From assembly GCA_036389795.1 (NCBI GenBank), contig DASVWD010000218.1:29507-93506 (forward strand): a DNA stretch of 64,000 nt, given 5' to 3'. Every line of letters starts with the position of its first letter. Position 1 is the first letter of the stretch. The DNA comes from Longimicrobium sp. (lineage in GTDB: Bacteria > Gemmatimonadota > Gemmatimonadetes > Longimicrobiales > Longimicrobiaceae). The notes beneath the pieces are model-generated. The model was not told where the DNA came from and made no database searches. It saw only the letters and a program-made list of their open reading frames with translations. Positions 25,756 to 34,252 of this stretch are shown here, piece by piece. A program made the position numbers and the translations under genes.

Positions 25756-26400
25756 TCAACCATCCGCCGGCGGATGATGGGGGAGGGGAAAAAGGCCGAT
25801 CCAATTTGCGATGAGGACCGTCAACTCGCGAAAAGTGAGCTTCGCCGGATCGAGCCGCAACTCTGTGCAGTACTGCGGCAGCTCGCGGCGGAACTCCCGG
25901 TAGCGCCCCACCAGCGCCTCACCGCCTGGCAGCAGGACGTCCGGTGGACAGTGCGTGGAGAGGAAGTCCCGCACCACGTGGATCGCGCGGTCGGCCTTCC
26001 GGCCATGAGCCCGGATGTCCTGGCCCGCGATGTCGGAAAGGAACTTCTGGTAGCGGTACCGCTCGCTGTCGAGCACGACGCACGCCTTCCGCCGGTGCTC
26101 CTGCGCGCCGAACGCCTTCGCCCCCATGAAGATCCCGAACTCGAAGGGCATGTTGAAGCGCGGGAGCCGGTTGGCCCTGTCGAGCTGCGTGCGGGAGATG
26201 TCGTGGATCGCGAGACGGCACTGCCGGATCATGCCGTTGATCTTCTCGATCCGCACCTGGCTGCTGTCTTCCGACTCCAGCGCGCAGCGGGGATAGAAGC
26301 CGCAGTCGTAGACGGCAAAAACAACGGCCTCGAAGAGAGGCCGGTACGCGGAATCGAAAGGGCAGTTGAGGAAGACGCTACTGTCGTAGCTGGGTGGCAT
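25756..26400 (-). CDS. Nucleoside-deoxyribosyltransferase/TIR-like fold protein
   Basis: A 214-residue soluble protein. Residues 9-16 (VFLNCPFD), the strand with Glu42 and Glu44 (RCALESEDSS), HDIS (66-69) and MPFEFGIFMGAK with Glu87 follow the order of the DRHyd/nucleoside 2-deoxyribosyltransferase fold, where an Asp-x-Ser and a downstream Glu-x-Gly line the active site; TIR-like NAD-cleaving domains share this general plan. RYQKFLSDIAGQDIRAHG is another distinctive block. The enzymatic activity is not proven. The upstream 52-residue basic protein (31-bp gap) looks like a partner, and such pairs are seen in conflict or defence settings; this is inference. Confidence 0.6.
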   Translation of the reverse strand: MPPSYDSSVFLNCPFDSAYRPLFEAVVFAVYDCGFYPRCALESEDSSQVRIEKINGMIRQCRLAIHDISRTQLDRANRLPRFNMPFEFGIFMGAKAFGAQEHRRKACVVLDSERYRYQKFLSDIAGQDIRAHGRKADRAIHVVRDFLSTHCPPDVLLPGGEALVGRYREFRRELPQYCTELRLDPAKLTFRELTVLIANWIGLFPLPHHPPADG

Positions 26401-26430
26401 ACGATGTAAGCACGGGTGGGCAGCCTGCGC

Positions 26431-26589
26431 CTACGGCGCAAGCTCGGCGGGACGGTTCTCCTGGCTCTTGCGCTTCTTCCGCTTCGCCTCCGCTTCAGCC
26501 CTCACCTTCAGGATCGCCTTACGAGCCTGTGCGGACGTGAGGGTCTTGCTCTTGTGCGGGGGCTGCACGGTACGGAGAACCTTCTTCAT
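26431..26589 (-). CDS. Small Lys/Arg-rich protein, 52 aa, partner of the NDT/TIR-like gene
   Basis: The ATG at 26589 follows AGAGGGAGAT and encodes MKKVLRTVQPPHKSKTLTSA and a strongly basic helix (RKAILKVRAEAEAKRKKRKS). It ends 30 bp before the larger gene. Lower G+C than its neighbours. It could be a nucleic-acid-binding antitoxin or chaperone; no family is recognised. An upstream in-frame ATG at 26616 adds METPSREGD and lacks a ribosome site. Confidence 0.6.
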   Translation of the reverse strand: MKKVLRTVQPPHKSKTLTSAQARKAILKVRAEAEAKRKKRKSQENRPAELAP

Positions 26590-26732
26590 ATCTCCCTCTC
26601 GTGATGGAGTCTCCATAAGCTAGCACGACCGGTCGTCCATTTCAAGAGGAGAATGACGAACCAGCACAACACTTCTTTCCTGTCAGTGCTCCAAAACGGA
26701 CACGGGCGAGACGATCGCCCGCAGGCCGGCGC

Positions 26733-28107
<1,375 letters not shown>

Positions 28108-28109
<2 letters not shown>

Positions 28110-28147
28110 GGTGCGAAGTCCTGAGTGCGAAAGTGCGAAAGTGCTCA
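28108..28147. repeat. Short GTGCGAA repeat between kinase and regulator
   Basis: GTGCGAAGTCCTGAGTGCGA, then AAGTGCGAAAGTGCTCAG fills the 35-bp gap between the two operon partners. Same repeat style as the larger arrays. Confidence 0.6.
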
Positions 28148-29917
28148 GGCGGCGGCCGCGGCCGCTTCCTCGTCGGGGCGCGGCTCGCCGGGGGCGGCGG
28201 CCTCGTCGAGCGTCTCGCGGGGGAGCCGCACGGTGAAGCGGCTCCCGTCGCCCGGGCGGCTCTCCACCGAGAGGCGGCCGCGGTGGCCGCGGATGATCCC
28301 CTCCGACACGAAGAGCCCCAGCCCGATCCCCGCCACCCCCGGCTTGGTGGTGTAGAACGCCTCGAAGATGTGCGGCAGGTCGGCCTCGGCGATCCCCGTC
28401 CCCGTGTCCTCCACCACCACCTCCACCGCGTCGGCGTCGGCGCGGGTCGACAGCCGGAGCCGCCCTCCGCCCGGCATGGCGTCGAGCGCGTTGTTCACCA
28501 GGTTGGCCAGCACCTGCTGCACCCCCTCGGGGTGCACCACCACGCGCGGCAGGTCCGCCGCCAGGTCGGTCTCGGCGCGGATGCCGCGCGCCTGCAGCTC
28601 GGGGCCGGCCAGCGTGAGCACCCGGTGCACCAGCGTGTTCAGGCTCACCGGCTGGGCGGCGTCGGAGAGCGGCCGGCTCTGGTCCAGCAGCTGGCGGGTG
28701 AGGGTGGCCATGCGCGCCAGCTCCTCCTGCGCCAGCTCCAGGAACTCGCGGTTGGGGTCGCCGGGGTCGCCGCGGCGCTCCAGCGCCTCCAGGCAGTTCT
28801 GGATGTTGTAGATCGGGTTGTTGATCTCGTGCGAGAGCTGCGCCACCAGCCGCCCCATGGCCGCCAGCTTCTCGCGGTGGATCATCTCCGCCTGCGCCGA
28901 GCGCAGCCGCGCGTCGCGCTCGGCCAGGGTGCGCCGCATCTCGCCGAAGGTGCGGGAGAGCTGCCCGATCTCGTCGCCCGAGTCGCGCGGCAGGGGCGCG
29001 TCGTAGTCGCCCCGCGCCAGCCGCTTGGCCGCCTCGGCCAGCGCCTGGGTGGGGCGCGCCACGATGCGCGCCACCAGCGCCGCCAGCGCCACGGCGGTGA
29101 GCAGCGCCAGGAAGCCGATCCCGAAGAGCGACTTGGTGATCCCCTCCGCGATGCGCAGCTCCTCGGCCACCGGGCGGAAGACCGCCACCCGCACCGGAAG
29201 TCCCGCCCCGGGGACCCGATAGATCCGCGACAGGTAGGTCTGCCCCCCCACCGGGTAGCGCTCGGTGGCCCCCTGCGGCTGCCCCACCACCGCCCGGCTC
29301 AGGGCCTCGACCTCGGCGCGCGGGGCGCTGTCGGGGTCGAAGGTGAGCCCCACCACCGACTCGCCCACCAGGAGCGCCAGCTCGGCGTTCGACTCGGCGA
29401 GCTGCTTCTTGAGCCCCGAGGCCGAGAGCCGCTCCCCCACCCCCACCCACCCCAGGCGGACGGTGTCGCGCGACGCCTCGCGCACCGCCAGGAGGAGGGG
29501 GAGCCCCGAGTCGGGGAGCACCACCAGCGGCCTCCCCCCGGCGGCGGCCGTCTCCAGCACCTCGCGCTGGAGCTCGGGCCCCAGGAGCGTGCGGAAGGTG
29601 GTGTCGACGACGACCACCACCTCCTTGTCGGCATCGTTGCGCAGGCGCCGCTCCAGGGCCCGCTCGCGGCCGGCCAGCCAGGCGGCGGTGGCGACGGAGT
29701 CGGCCGCCTTCACCTGCACCTTGTCCTGCAGCCCCTCGGCGCGGAGCGCCCAGTAGCGCAAGAGCTGCGCGCCGGCGTTCTCCACGTCGGCGGTGGCGCG
29801 CTGGTACGCCTGCCGCTTCACCGCGTCGGCGATCAGCAGGAGCGCGGGGACCACGATCAGGAGCGCGGCCCCGGCGAAGAGGAAGAAGACCTTGACGCGG
29901 AGGGAGAGTCCTCGCAT
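28145..29917 (-). CDS. Membrane sensor histidine kinase
   Basis: A 590-residue inner-membrane kinase: membrane helix 1 at about 9-31, a 230-residue periplasmic sensor domain (dCache-like by size and by motifs such as LLLAVREASRDTVRLGWVG), membrane helix 2 at about 262-284, and a HAMP domain (RPTQALAEAAKRLARGDY). The HisKA motif VAQLSHEINNPIYNIQN contains His363. The ATP-binding boxes are LVNNALDAM (N box), EDTGTGIAEADL and AGIGLGLFVSEGI (G boxes). The ATG at 29917 is preceded by GCAGGGTGCC. It phosphorylates the downstream NtrC-type regulator; the ligand is unknown. The N-box and H-box resemble NtrB/AtoS-type kinases. Confidence 0.93.
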   Translation of the reverse strand: MRGLSLRVKVFFLFAGAALLIVVPALLLIADAVKRQAYQRATADVENAGAQLLRYWALRAEGLQDKVQVKAADSVATAAWLAGRERALERRLRNDADKEVVVVVDTTFRTLLGPELQREVLETAAAGGRPLVVLPDSGLPLLLAVREASRDTVRLGWVGVGERLSASGLKKQLAESNAELALLVGESVVGLTFDPDSAPRAEVEALSRAVVGQPQGATERYPVGGQTYLSRIYRVPGAGLPVRVAVFRPVAEELRIAEGITKSLFGIGFLALLTAVALAALVARIVARPTQALAEAAKRLARGDYDAPLPRDSGDEIGQLSRTFGEMRRTLAERDARLRSAQAEMIHREKLAAMGRLVAQLSHEINNPIYNIQNCLEALERRGDPGDPNREFLELAQEELARMATLTRQLLDQSRPLSDAAQPVSLNTLVHRVLTLAGPELQARGIRAETDLAADLPRVVVHPEGVQQVLANLVNNALDAMPGGGRLRLSTRADADAVEVVVEDTGTGIAEADLPHIFEAFYTTKPGVAGIGLGLFVSEGIIRGHRGRLSVESRPGDGSRFTVRLPRETLDEAAAPGEPRPDEEAAAAAA

Positions 29918-29974
29918 GGCACCCTGCGTTTTCCCGCGGGAGCGGCGTTCCGTCCGCTGCACGGCCGGACGCCC

Positions 29975-30014
29975 GCGTTCACTGAACGCCCGCCGGGTGT
30001 TCACTGAACACCCG
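29975..30014. promoter_or_regulatory. Two operator dyads, probable enhancer of the sigma-54 regulator
   Basis: GTTCACTGAAC occurs twice, at 29977-29987 and 29999-30009, 22 bp apart, about two helical turns. The first is extended to GCGTTCACTGAACGC and the second to GGGTGTTCACTGAACACCC, so both are long perfect dyads around a central base. They sit 115-150 bp upstream of the -24 element at 30124, a normal distance for NtrC-type enhancers, and also upstream of the kinase gene. Confidence 0.7.
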
Positions 30015-30122
30015 CCGCAGGCTCCGGAACGGGGGGACGGACGCCCCCGGACGCGCTCCCCGATGCGTGGAAAGTAAGCAGCGGCGCCACTTTCCGCCAC
30101 TGCGCCCCACCCTGGCCGACCC

Positions 30123-30138
30123 CGGCACACCCGTTGCC
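30123..30138 (+). promoter_or_regulatory. Sigma-54 (-24/-12) promoter of the lipoprotein array
   Basis: CGGCACACCCGTTGCC matches the consensus TGGCAC-N5-TTGC except for the first base. GG (30124-30125) and GC (30136-30137) are separated by exactly 10 bp. Transcription would start near 30149 and give a 5' leader of about 90 nt before the first lipoprotein gene at 30241. Confidence 0.7.
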
Positions 30139-30240
30139 CCTACCCGGGGCCCGGCCGCGGACCCACTGCGAAAGGGGCGCCGCGGGACCGAGGGACCACC
30201 CGGCCGGCAGAGCCCGGCCTCACAACCGAAGGAGACCACG

Positions 30241-30486
30241 ATGAGCAAGAGCCGCTATCTCGCGATCCTGGCGCTGTCGGCGTTCGTCGGCCTGACGGCC
30301 TGCGGCGGCGACGACGCCGACGGCGACGACGCGACGGCCCAGGACACCTCGGTGGTGGCGGGCCAGGACACCATCAACCAGCCGACGGTGGTGCCGACCC
30401 AGGACTCGGTGGTGACGACCACGGACGTCGACACCATCCAGGGCGAGGCCGACGACGACACCACCGCGAAGGACACGACTCCCTGA
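30241..30486 (+). CDS. Small low-complexity lipoprotein, array member 1
   Basis: The ATG follows AAGGAGACCACG. The 81-residue product has the signal MSKSRYLAILALSAFVGLTA with Cys21, then GGDDADGDD and a Thr/Asp/Val-rich tail without aromatic or large hydrophobic residues. The mature part looks unfolded and acidic. It is the first gene after the sigma-54 promoter. Function is not known; the four array members share the lipobox followed by GG and acidic residues. Confidence 0.75.
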   Translation: MSKSRYLAILALSAFVGLTACGGDDADGDDATAQDTSVVAGQDTINQPTVVPTQDSVVTTTDVDTIQGEADDDTTAKDTTP

Positions 30487-30502
30487 CCCGAGCGAGCAGC
30501 AC

Positions 30503-30530
30503 CGGGCCCGCGCACCGGCGCGCGGGCCCG
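30503..30530 (+). terminator. Stem-loop behind array member 1
   Basis: CGGGCCCGCG (30503-30512) pairs with CGCGGGCCCG (30521-30530). Nearly the same stem follows members 2 and 3, so it is a repeated 3' element; it may terminate or stabilise each message. No T-run follows. Confidence 0.55.
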
Positions 30531-30558
30531 CCTCTACCCAGCCTGGAGCCTTGAGACG

Positions 30559-30792
30559 ATGAAGCTGCGCACCCTCTCGATCTTCGCGGCGGCCCTGGTC
30601 GTGTCGCTCGCCGCCTGCGGCGGCGACGACGGCGACGACACCGGCGGCGACACCACCACCGTGAACGTCGACACCGGGATGGCCGTGCCGCCCCCGGCGC
30701 CGATGACGCCCGACACCTCGATGATGCCGCCGGCCGGCGACACCACCGGCGGGATGATGGACACCACCGCGACCGACACGGCCGCGCCGTGA
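30559..30792 (+). CDS. Small low-complexity lipoprotein, array member 2
   Basis: A 77-residue lipoprotein: MKLRTLSIFAAALVVSLAAC with Cys20, then GGDDGDD and a tail rich in Thr, Asp, Pro and Met (VDTGMAVPPPAPMTPDTSMM). The signal peptide is almost identical to those of members 3 and 4, evidence of recent duplication. The upstream sequence GGAGCCTTGAGACG contains a usable ribosome site. Role unknown. Confidence 0.75.
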   Translation: MKLRTLSIFAAALVVSLAACGGDDGDDTGGDTTTVNVDTGMAVPPPAPMTPDTSMMPPAGDTTGGMMDTTATDTAAP

Positions 30793-30800
30793 GTCCTCCC

Positions 30801-30827
30801 GGGGCCCGCGCGCGCCGCGCGGGCCCC
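30801..30827 (+). terminator. Stem-loop behind array member 2
   Basis: GGGGCCCGCGC (30801-30811) pairs with GCGCGGGCCCC (30817-30827). Confidence 0.55.
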
Positions 30828-30854
30828 GCTTCACGTCCCAGGCAAGGGCGAGAG

Positions 30855-31082
30855 ATGAAGATCCGTACCCTGTCCGTCTTCGCCGCGGCGGCCCTGGTGC
30901 TGGCGGCCTGCGGCGGCGGCGACGAGGGCGACGACGCGGCGGGCGGCGACACCACCGCCGTGGAGACCGCCGCCCCGGTGACGCCGCCGACGGTCACGCC
31001 CGCGGACACCATGATGCCCCAGCCGGCCGACACCGGCATGGGCGGCGACACCGTCACGGCCGACACGGCCGCCAAGATGTGA
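30855..31082 (+). CDS. Small low-complexity lipoprotein, array member 3
   Basis: A 75-residue lipoprotein with signal MKIRTLSVFAAAALVLAAC (Cys19), then GGGDEGDDAAGG and a Thr/Pro/Met tail ending TADTAAKM. The ribosome site is GGGCGAGAG 3 nt before the ATG. The ending resembles that of member 4 (GDTTKM). Role unknown. Confidence 0.75.
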   Translation: MKIRTLSVFAAAALVLAACGGGDEGDDAAGGDTTAVETAAPVTPPTVTPADTMMPQPADTGMGGDTVTADTAAKM

Positions 31083-31087
31083 TTTCC

Positions 31088-31116
31088 CGGGTCCGCGCCG
31101 ACCGCGCGCGGGCCCG
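31088..31116 (+). terminator. Stem-loop behind array member 3
   Basis: CGGGTCCGCGC (31088-31098) pairs with GCGCGGGCCCG (31106-31116) with one G-U-type position. Confidence 0.5.
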
Positions 31117-31146
31117 TCTTCACGTCCGACCAACGGAGGCAAAGGC

Positions 31147-31368
31147 ATGAAGATCCGCACCCTCTCCATCTTCGCGGCCGCCGCGATCGTGTCGCTCACG
31201 GCCTGCGGCGGCGGCGAAGACGACACCGACACCGACGGCGACACCACCACCGTGGTGCCCGCCCCGATGCCGGCCCCGCTGCCGCCGCCGGCCCCGATGC
31301 CGATGGACACGACCGGCATGGACACCATGTCGCACGACACCATGGGCGGCGACACCACCAAGATGTAA
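31147..31368 (+). CDS. Small low-complexity lipoprotein, array member 4
   Basis: A 73-residue lipoprotein with signal MKIRTLSIFAAAAIVSLTAC (Cys20), then GGGEDDTDTDGD, a Pro/Ala/Met-rich middle (PAPMPAPLPPPAPMPMD) and a Met/His/Asp tail MDTMSHDTMGGDTTKM. The Met and His content could bind copper or other metals, but this is speculative. ACGGAGGCAAAGGC precedes the ATG. Confidence 0.75.
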   Translation: MKIRTLSIFAAAAIVSLTACGGGEDDTDTDGDTTTVVPAPMPAPLPPPAPMPMDTTGMDTMSHDTMGGDTTKM

Positions 31369-31399
31369 GCAGGTCCACGCGTCCCACGCGGGCCGTGGA

Positions 31400-31428
31400 G
31401 CGGGCCCGGACGCCGAGTCCGGGCCCGC
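31400..31428 (+). terminator. Stem-loop closing the lipoprotein array
   Basis: GCGGGCCCGGA (31400-31410) pairs with TCCGGGCCCGC (31418-31428), followed by CTCTTCGTTTCC, the most terminator-like of the four stem-loops. Confidence 0.6.
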
Positions 31429-31446
31429 CTCTTCGTTTCCACGGGG

Positions 31447-31527
31447 AAGTGCGAGAGTACGAAGGTACGAGGTACGAAGGTACGAGGTACGAAGGTACGA
31501 GAGTACGAAAGTACGGGGTACGAAGTA
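31447..31527. repeat. Short tandem repeat (GAGTACGAAGGTACGAGGTAC type)
   Basis: About ten units of GTACGAA/GTACGAG/GTACGGG in the spacer before the DUF4015-like gene. The unit is a TAC variant of the GTGCGAA arrays elsewhere. Confidence 0.7.
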
Positions 31528-31602
31528 CGGGGTGCGGAGATGCGGGAGCGGCGGTAGATTCGGCGGGACCGGAGCGGTGGACCTCGACCGGAAGAGGGGA
31601 TC

Positions 31603-33012
31603 GTGAGAGCGACGGGTTCTCGGCGGCTGCTGGCGCTGGCGGGGCTGGCCTGCGCGCTGGCGGCGTGCGGCGAGTCGGAGGGGCGCACGCGCCCGGGCGG
31701 CGCGCGCGGGCGGGGGGAGGGCGACTCCGCGGCCGCGGCGCGGCGGGCGCGCGAGGACTCGCTGGCGCGCTGGCGGGCGCGCTTCGGCGACCGGGTGCCG
31801 CGCCCCGACTCGGTGCGCGCGCTCTACGTGAACGCCTGGGCGGCGGGGTCGCGCTCGCGGATGCGCGAGCTGATCCGCGTGGCCGACGAGACCGAGATCA
31901 ACGCCTTCGTCATCGACGTCAAGGAGTCGGACACCTACCTCACGCACGACTCCACGGGGATCGCGCTGGCCAGGGAGATCGGCGCCGACCAGCGCCCCGG
32001 GTCGAAGTGGCTCCCCCAGCTGGTGGACACGCTCCAGGCGCACGGCATCTACCCGATCGCCCGCATCGTGGTGTTCAAGGACCGCATGCTGGCCGAGAAG
32101 AAGCCGGAGCTGGCCATCCGGCACGTCGACGGCAGCGTGTGGCTGGACCAGAAGGGGAAGCCGTGGGTGAACCCGTACCACCGCACGGTGTGGGACTACA
32201 ACGTCGCCATCGCGCGCGAGGCGCTCGACATGGGCTTCGCGGAGGTGCAGTGGGACTACGTGCGCTTCCCCGACGTGGTGGAGGCGCGCCGGCGCACCAT
32301 GGCCTTCCCCGGCGCGGGCGGGAAGAGCCGCGCGGACAACATCCACGACTTCATCGTCTACTCGAAGCAGCAGCTCGCCCAGTACCAGGTGCCGGTCACC
32401 GCCGACGTCTTCGGGCTGGTGACGCACCTGGAGGGCGACGTGGGGATCGGGCAGAACTGGGAGCAGGTGATCACCGCGGCCGACGCGGTGCTGCCGATGG
32501 TCTACCCGTCGCACTACTACGCGGGGATGTACGGCTTCGCCCGGCCCAACGCGCACCCGTACGAGATCGTGCGCATCTCCATGCAGGACGCGGTGGAGCG
32601 CACCCGCTTCGTGCAGCAACAGGGGAAGAAGACGGGCGAGATCGTCCCCTGGCTGCAGGCGTTCACCGCCGACTACCTGCACGACGGCCTCACCTACGGC
32701 GCCGGCCACGTGCGCAGCCAGATCCAGGCGGCGTACGACGCGGGGCTGAAGAGCTGGGTGCTGTGGAATCCCGGGAGCAACTACCAGGTCTACTACGCGG
32801 CGCTGCGCCCGAAGGACGGCTCGCCCTCGCCGCTGGAGCGCGGCGGCTGGCGGCCGCTGCGCTGGGAGGTGCCGCGCGGGCGGCTCAGCAAGGTGATCCG
32901 GCAGCGCGAGGCGGCCGAGCGGGCGGCGCAGGCCGCGCGGGACTCGGCGGCGCGGGCGGGAGGTGCGGGGGCGGATTCGTCTCGCGCGGTCGGCTCGGGG
33001 AAGGGCGGCTGA
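31603..33012 (+). CDS. Putative glycoside-hydrolase-like lipoprotein (DUF4015)
   Basis: A 469-residue lipoprotein. The GTG at 31603 follows GAAGAGGGGATC and the signal ends ACALAAC (Cys22). The catalytic-type TIM-barrel region (about 70-400) matches DUF4015: ALYVNAWAAGSRSRMRELI, TEINAFVIDVKESD, GIYPIARIVVFKD, WVNPYHRTVWDYNVAIAREA, FAEVQWDYVRFPD and VLPMVYPSHYYAGMYGF, the strands and loops of a GH-like barrel. The C-terminal 45 residues are Ala/Arg-rich and disordered. Substrate unknown. It stands as a separate unit between the sigma-54 lipoprotein array and the terminator at 33073. Confidence 0.88.
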   Translation: MRATGSRRLLALAGLACALAACGESEGRTRPGGARGRGEGDSAAAARRAREDSLARWRARFGDRVPRPDSVRALYVNAWAAGSRSRMRELIRVADETEINAFVIDVKESDTYLTHDSTGIALAREIGADQRPGSKWLPQLVDTLQAHGIYPIARIVVFKDRMLAEKKPELAIRHVDGSVWLDQKGKPWVNPYHRTVWDYNVAIAREALDMGFAEVQWDYVRFPDVVEARRRTMAFPGAGGKSRADNIHDFIVYSKQQLAQYQVPVTADVFGLVTHLEGDVGIGQNWEQVITAADAVLPMVYPSHYYAGMYGFARPNAHPYEIVRISMQDAVERTRFVQQQGKKTGEIVPWLQAFTADYLHDGLTYGAGHVRSQIQAAYDAGLKSWVLWNPGSNYQVYYAALRPKDGSPSPLERGGWRPLRWEVPRGRLSKVIRQREAAERAAQAARDSAARAGGAGADSSRAVGSGKGG

Positions 33013-33031
33013 AGCCGCGGCAACGACTGCA

Positions 33032-33059
33032 GAAAGCCTCACGAACCCCGTGAGGCTTC
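33032..33059. repeat. GAAAGCCTCACG hairpin element
   Basis: GAAAGCCTCACG (33032-33043) pairs with CGTGAGGCTTC (33049-33059), followed by AACTAC. It belongs to the GAAAGCCTCG family also seen at 36372 and 56335. Confidence 0.65.
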
Positions 33060-33072
33060 AACTACGACGAGG

Positions 33073-33108
33073 CGCCGCACCGCTCAACGGGGGTGCGGCG
33101 TTTTCGCT
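33073..33108 (+). terminator. Rho-independent terminator
   Basis: CGCCGCACC (33073-33081) pairs with GGTGCGGCG (33092-33100), followed by TTTTCGCTT. It lies between the convergent DUF4015-like and aminotransferase genes. Confidence 0.8.
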
Positions 33109-33121
33109 TGTCACCTAACCT

Positions 33122-34252
33122 TTATGAGAAGAACTCCGCGATCCGCTCGATGCCCGCGGCCAGCGCGTCCGGCTCGGCCACCCAGGACAGCCGCAGCCAC
33201 CCCTCCCCGCCCTCCCCGAACGCGATCCCCGGCACCGTGACCACGCGGTGCTCCTCCAGCAGCCGCTCCGCCGCGGCGAGCGAATCGCCCGCCAGCTTCT
33301 CCGGGAGACGGACGAAGCAGTAGAAGGCACCCTCGATGGGGGCATGCCTGATGTCGTGCCGATCCAGAAGATCGACGAGCTGCGCGCGGCGCGCGGCGTA
33401 GAGCGGGCGGTGCGCGGCCAGCGACTCGGGGCGGGCGAAGATCTCCAGCGCCACGTGGTTGGCGAAGGTGCTGGCGGCGGTGTTCACGATCTGGTGCACC
33501 TTCACCGCCGCGGCGACCGGCTCCGCCTCGGCGACCAGCCAGCCCAGGCGCAGGCCGGTGAGCGCGTTGCTCTTCGACAGCGAGCCGACCACCAGCGAAT
33601 GGGGATACAGCTCGGCGATCGAGGGCGGGCGGTGGGGGAGGTAGTACAGCTCGCGGTAGACCTCGTCGGCCAGCACGTGCACGGGCGGGCCGGGGCGCTC
33701 CGCCAGCCCGTCGGCGAGCCGGCGCAGCTCCTCTTCGGGCCAGACGCGCCCGGTGGGGTTGCAGGGGGTGTTGAGGATCACCAGCCGCGTGTCGGGGCCG
33801 AGCGCGCCCAGCACGGCGTCGGCGCGGGGGCGGAAGCCGTCCGCCGGGTCGAGGGCCGCGGTGCGGTGGCGGACTCCCTCCAGCGCGCAGAGCTTGGGGT
33901 AGGCCAGGTAGCACGGCTCCACGACGAGCGCCTCGTCGCGCGCCGGGTCCAGGAGCGTCTTGACGACCAGGTAGAGCGCCTCCTCGGAGCCGATGGTGAC
34001 GCAGACGTTCGTCCCGGCGGTCTTCCCCGGGAAGGCGAAGTAGCCCGCGACGGCCTCGCGCAGCTCGGGGAGGCCGGCGTTGGGGGTGTAGGGGATCCCC
34101 TCGGCGCGCACCCGCTCGAGCGCGGCCTCGAACGGCGCCAGGTCGGGGCGCAGGGTGGGCTCGCCCATCCCCAGGTCGACGTCGCCGGGCCGCTTGCGCG
34201 CGGCGATGGCCCGGATGAGCGACGGCGCGATGCCGGCCAGCAGCGGGTTCAC
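33122..34252 (-). CDS. dapC: PLP aminotransferase, probable succinyl-DAP aminotransferase
   Basis: A 376-residue class I/II aminotransferase. PLP-site features: NPTG (165-168), Asp196 in LADEVYRE and the Schiff-base Lys227 in SLSKSNALTGLRLGW. The GTG at 34252 overlaps the dapE stop codon (GTGA), so it is translationally coupled. Gene order dapD-dapE-aminotransferase argues that it makes N-succinyl-LL-2,6-diaminopimelate from the keto acid produced after DapD acts, in the meso-DAP/lysine pathway. An aspartate- or alanine-type aminotransferase is the alternative, since sequence alone does not fix the substrate. Confidence 0.8.
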   Translation of the reverse strand: MNPLLAGIAPSLIRAIAARKRPGDVDLGMGEPTLRPDLAPFEAALERVRAEGIPYTPNAGLPELREAVAGYFAFPGKTAGTNVCVTIGSEEALYLVVKTLLDPARDEALVVEPCYLAYPKLCALEGVRHRTAALDPADGFRPRADAVLGALGPDTRLVILNTPCNPTGRVWPEEELRRLADGLAERPGPPVHVLADEVYRELYYLPHRPPSIAELYPHSLVVGSLSKSNALTGLRLGWLVAEAEPVAAAVKVHQIVNTAASTFANHVALEIFARPESLAAHRPLYAARRAQLVDLLDRHDIRHAPIEGAFYCFVRLPEKLAGDSLAAAERLLEEHRVVTVPGIAFGEGGEGWLRLSWVAEPDALAAGIERIAEFFS

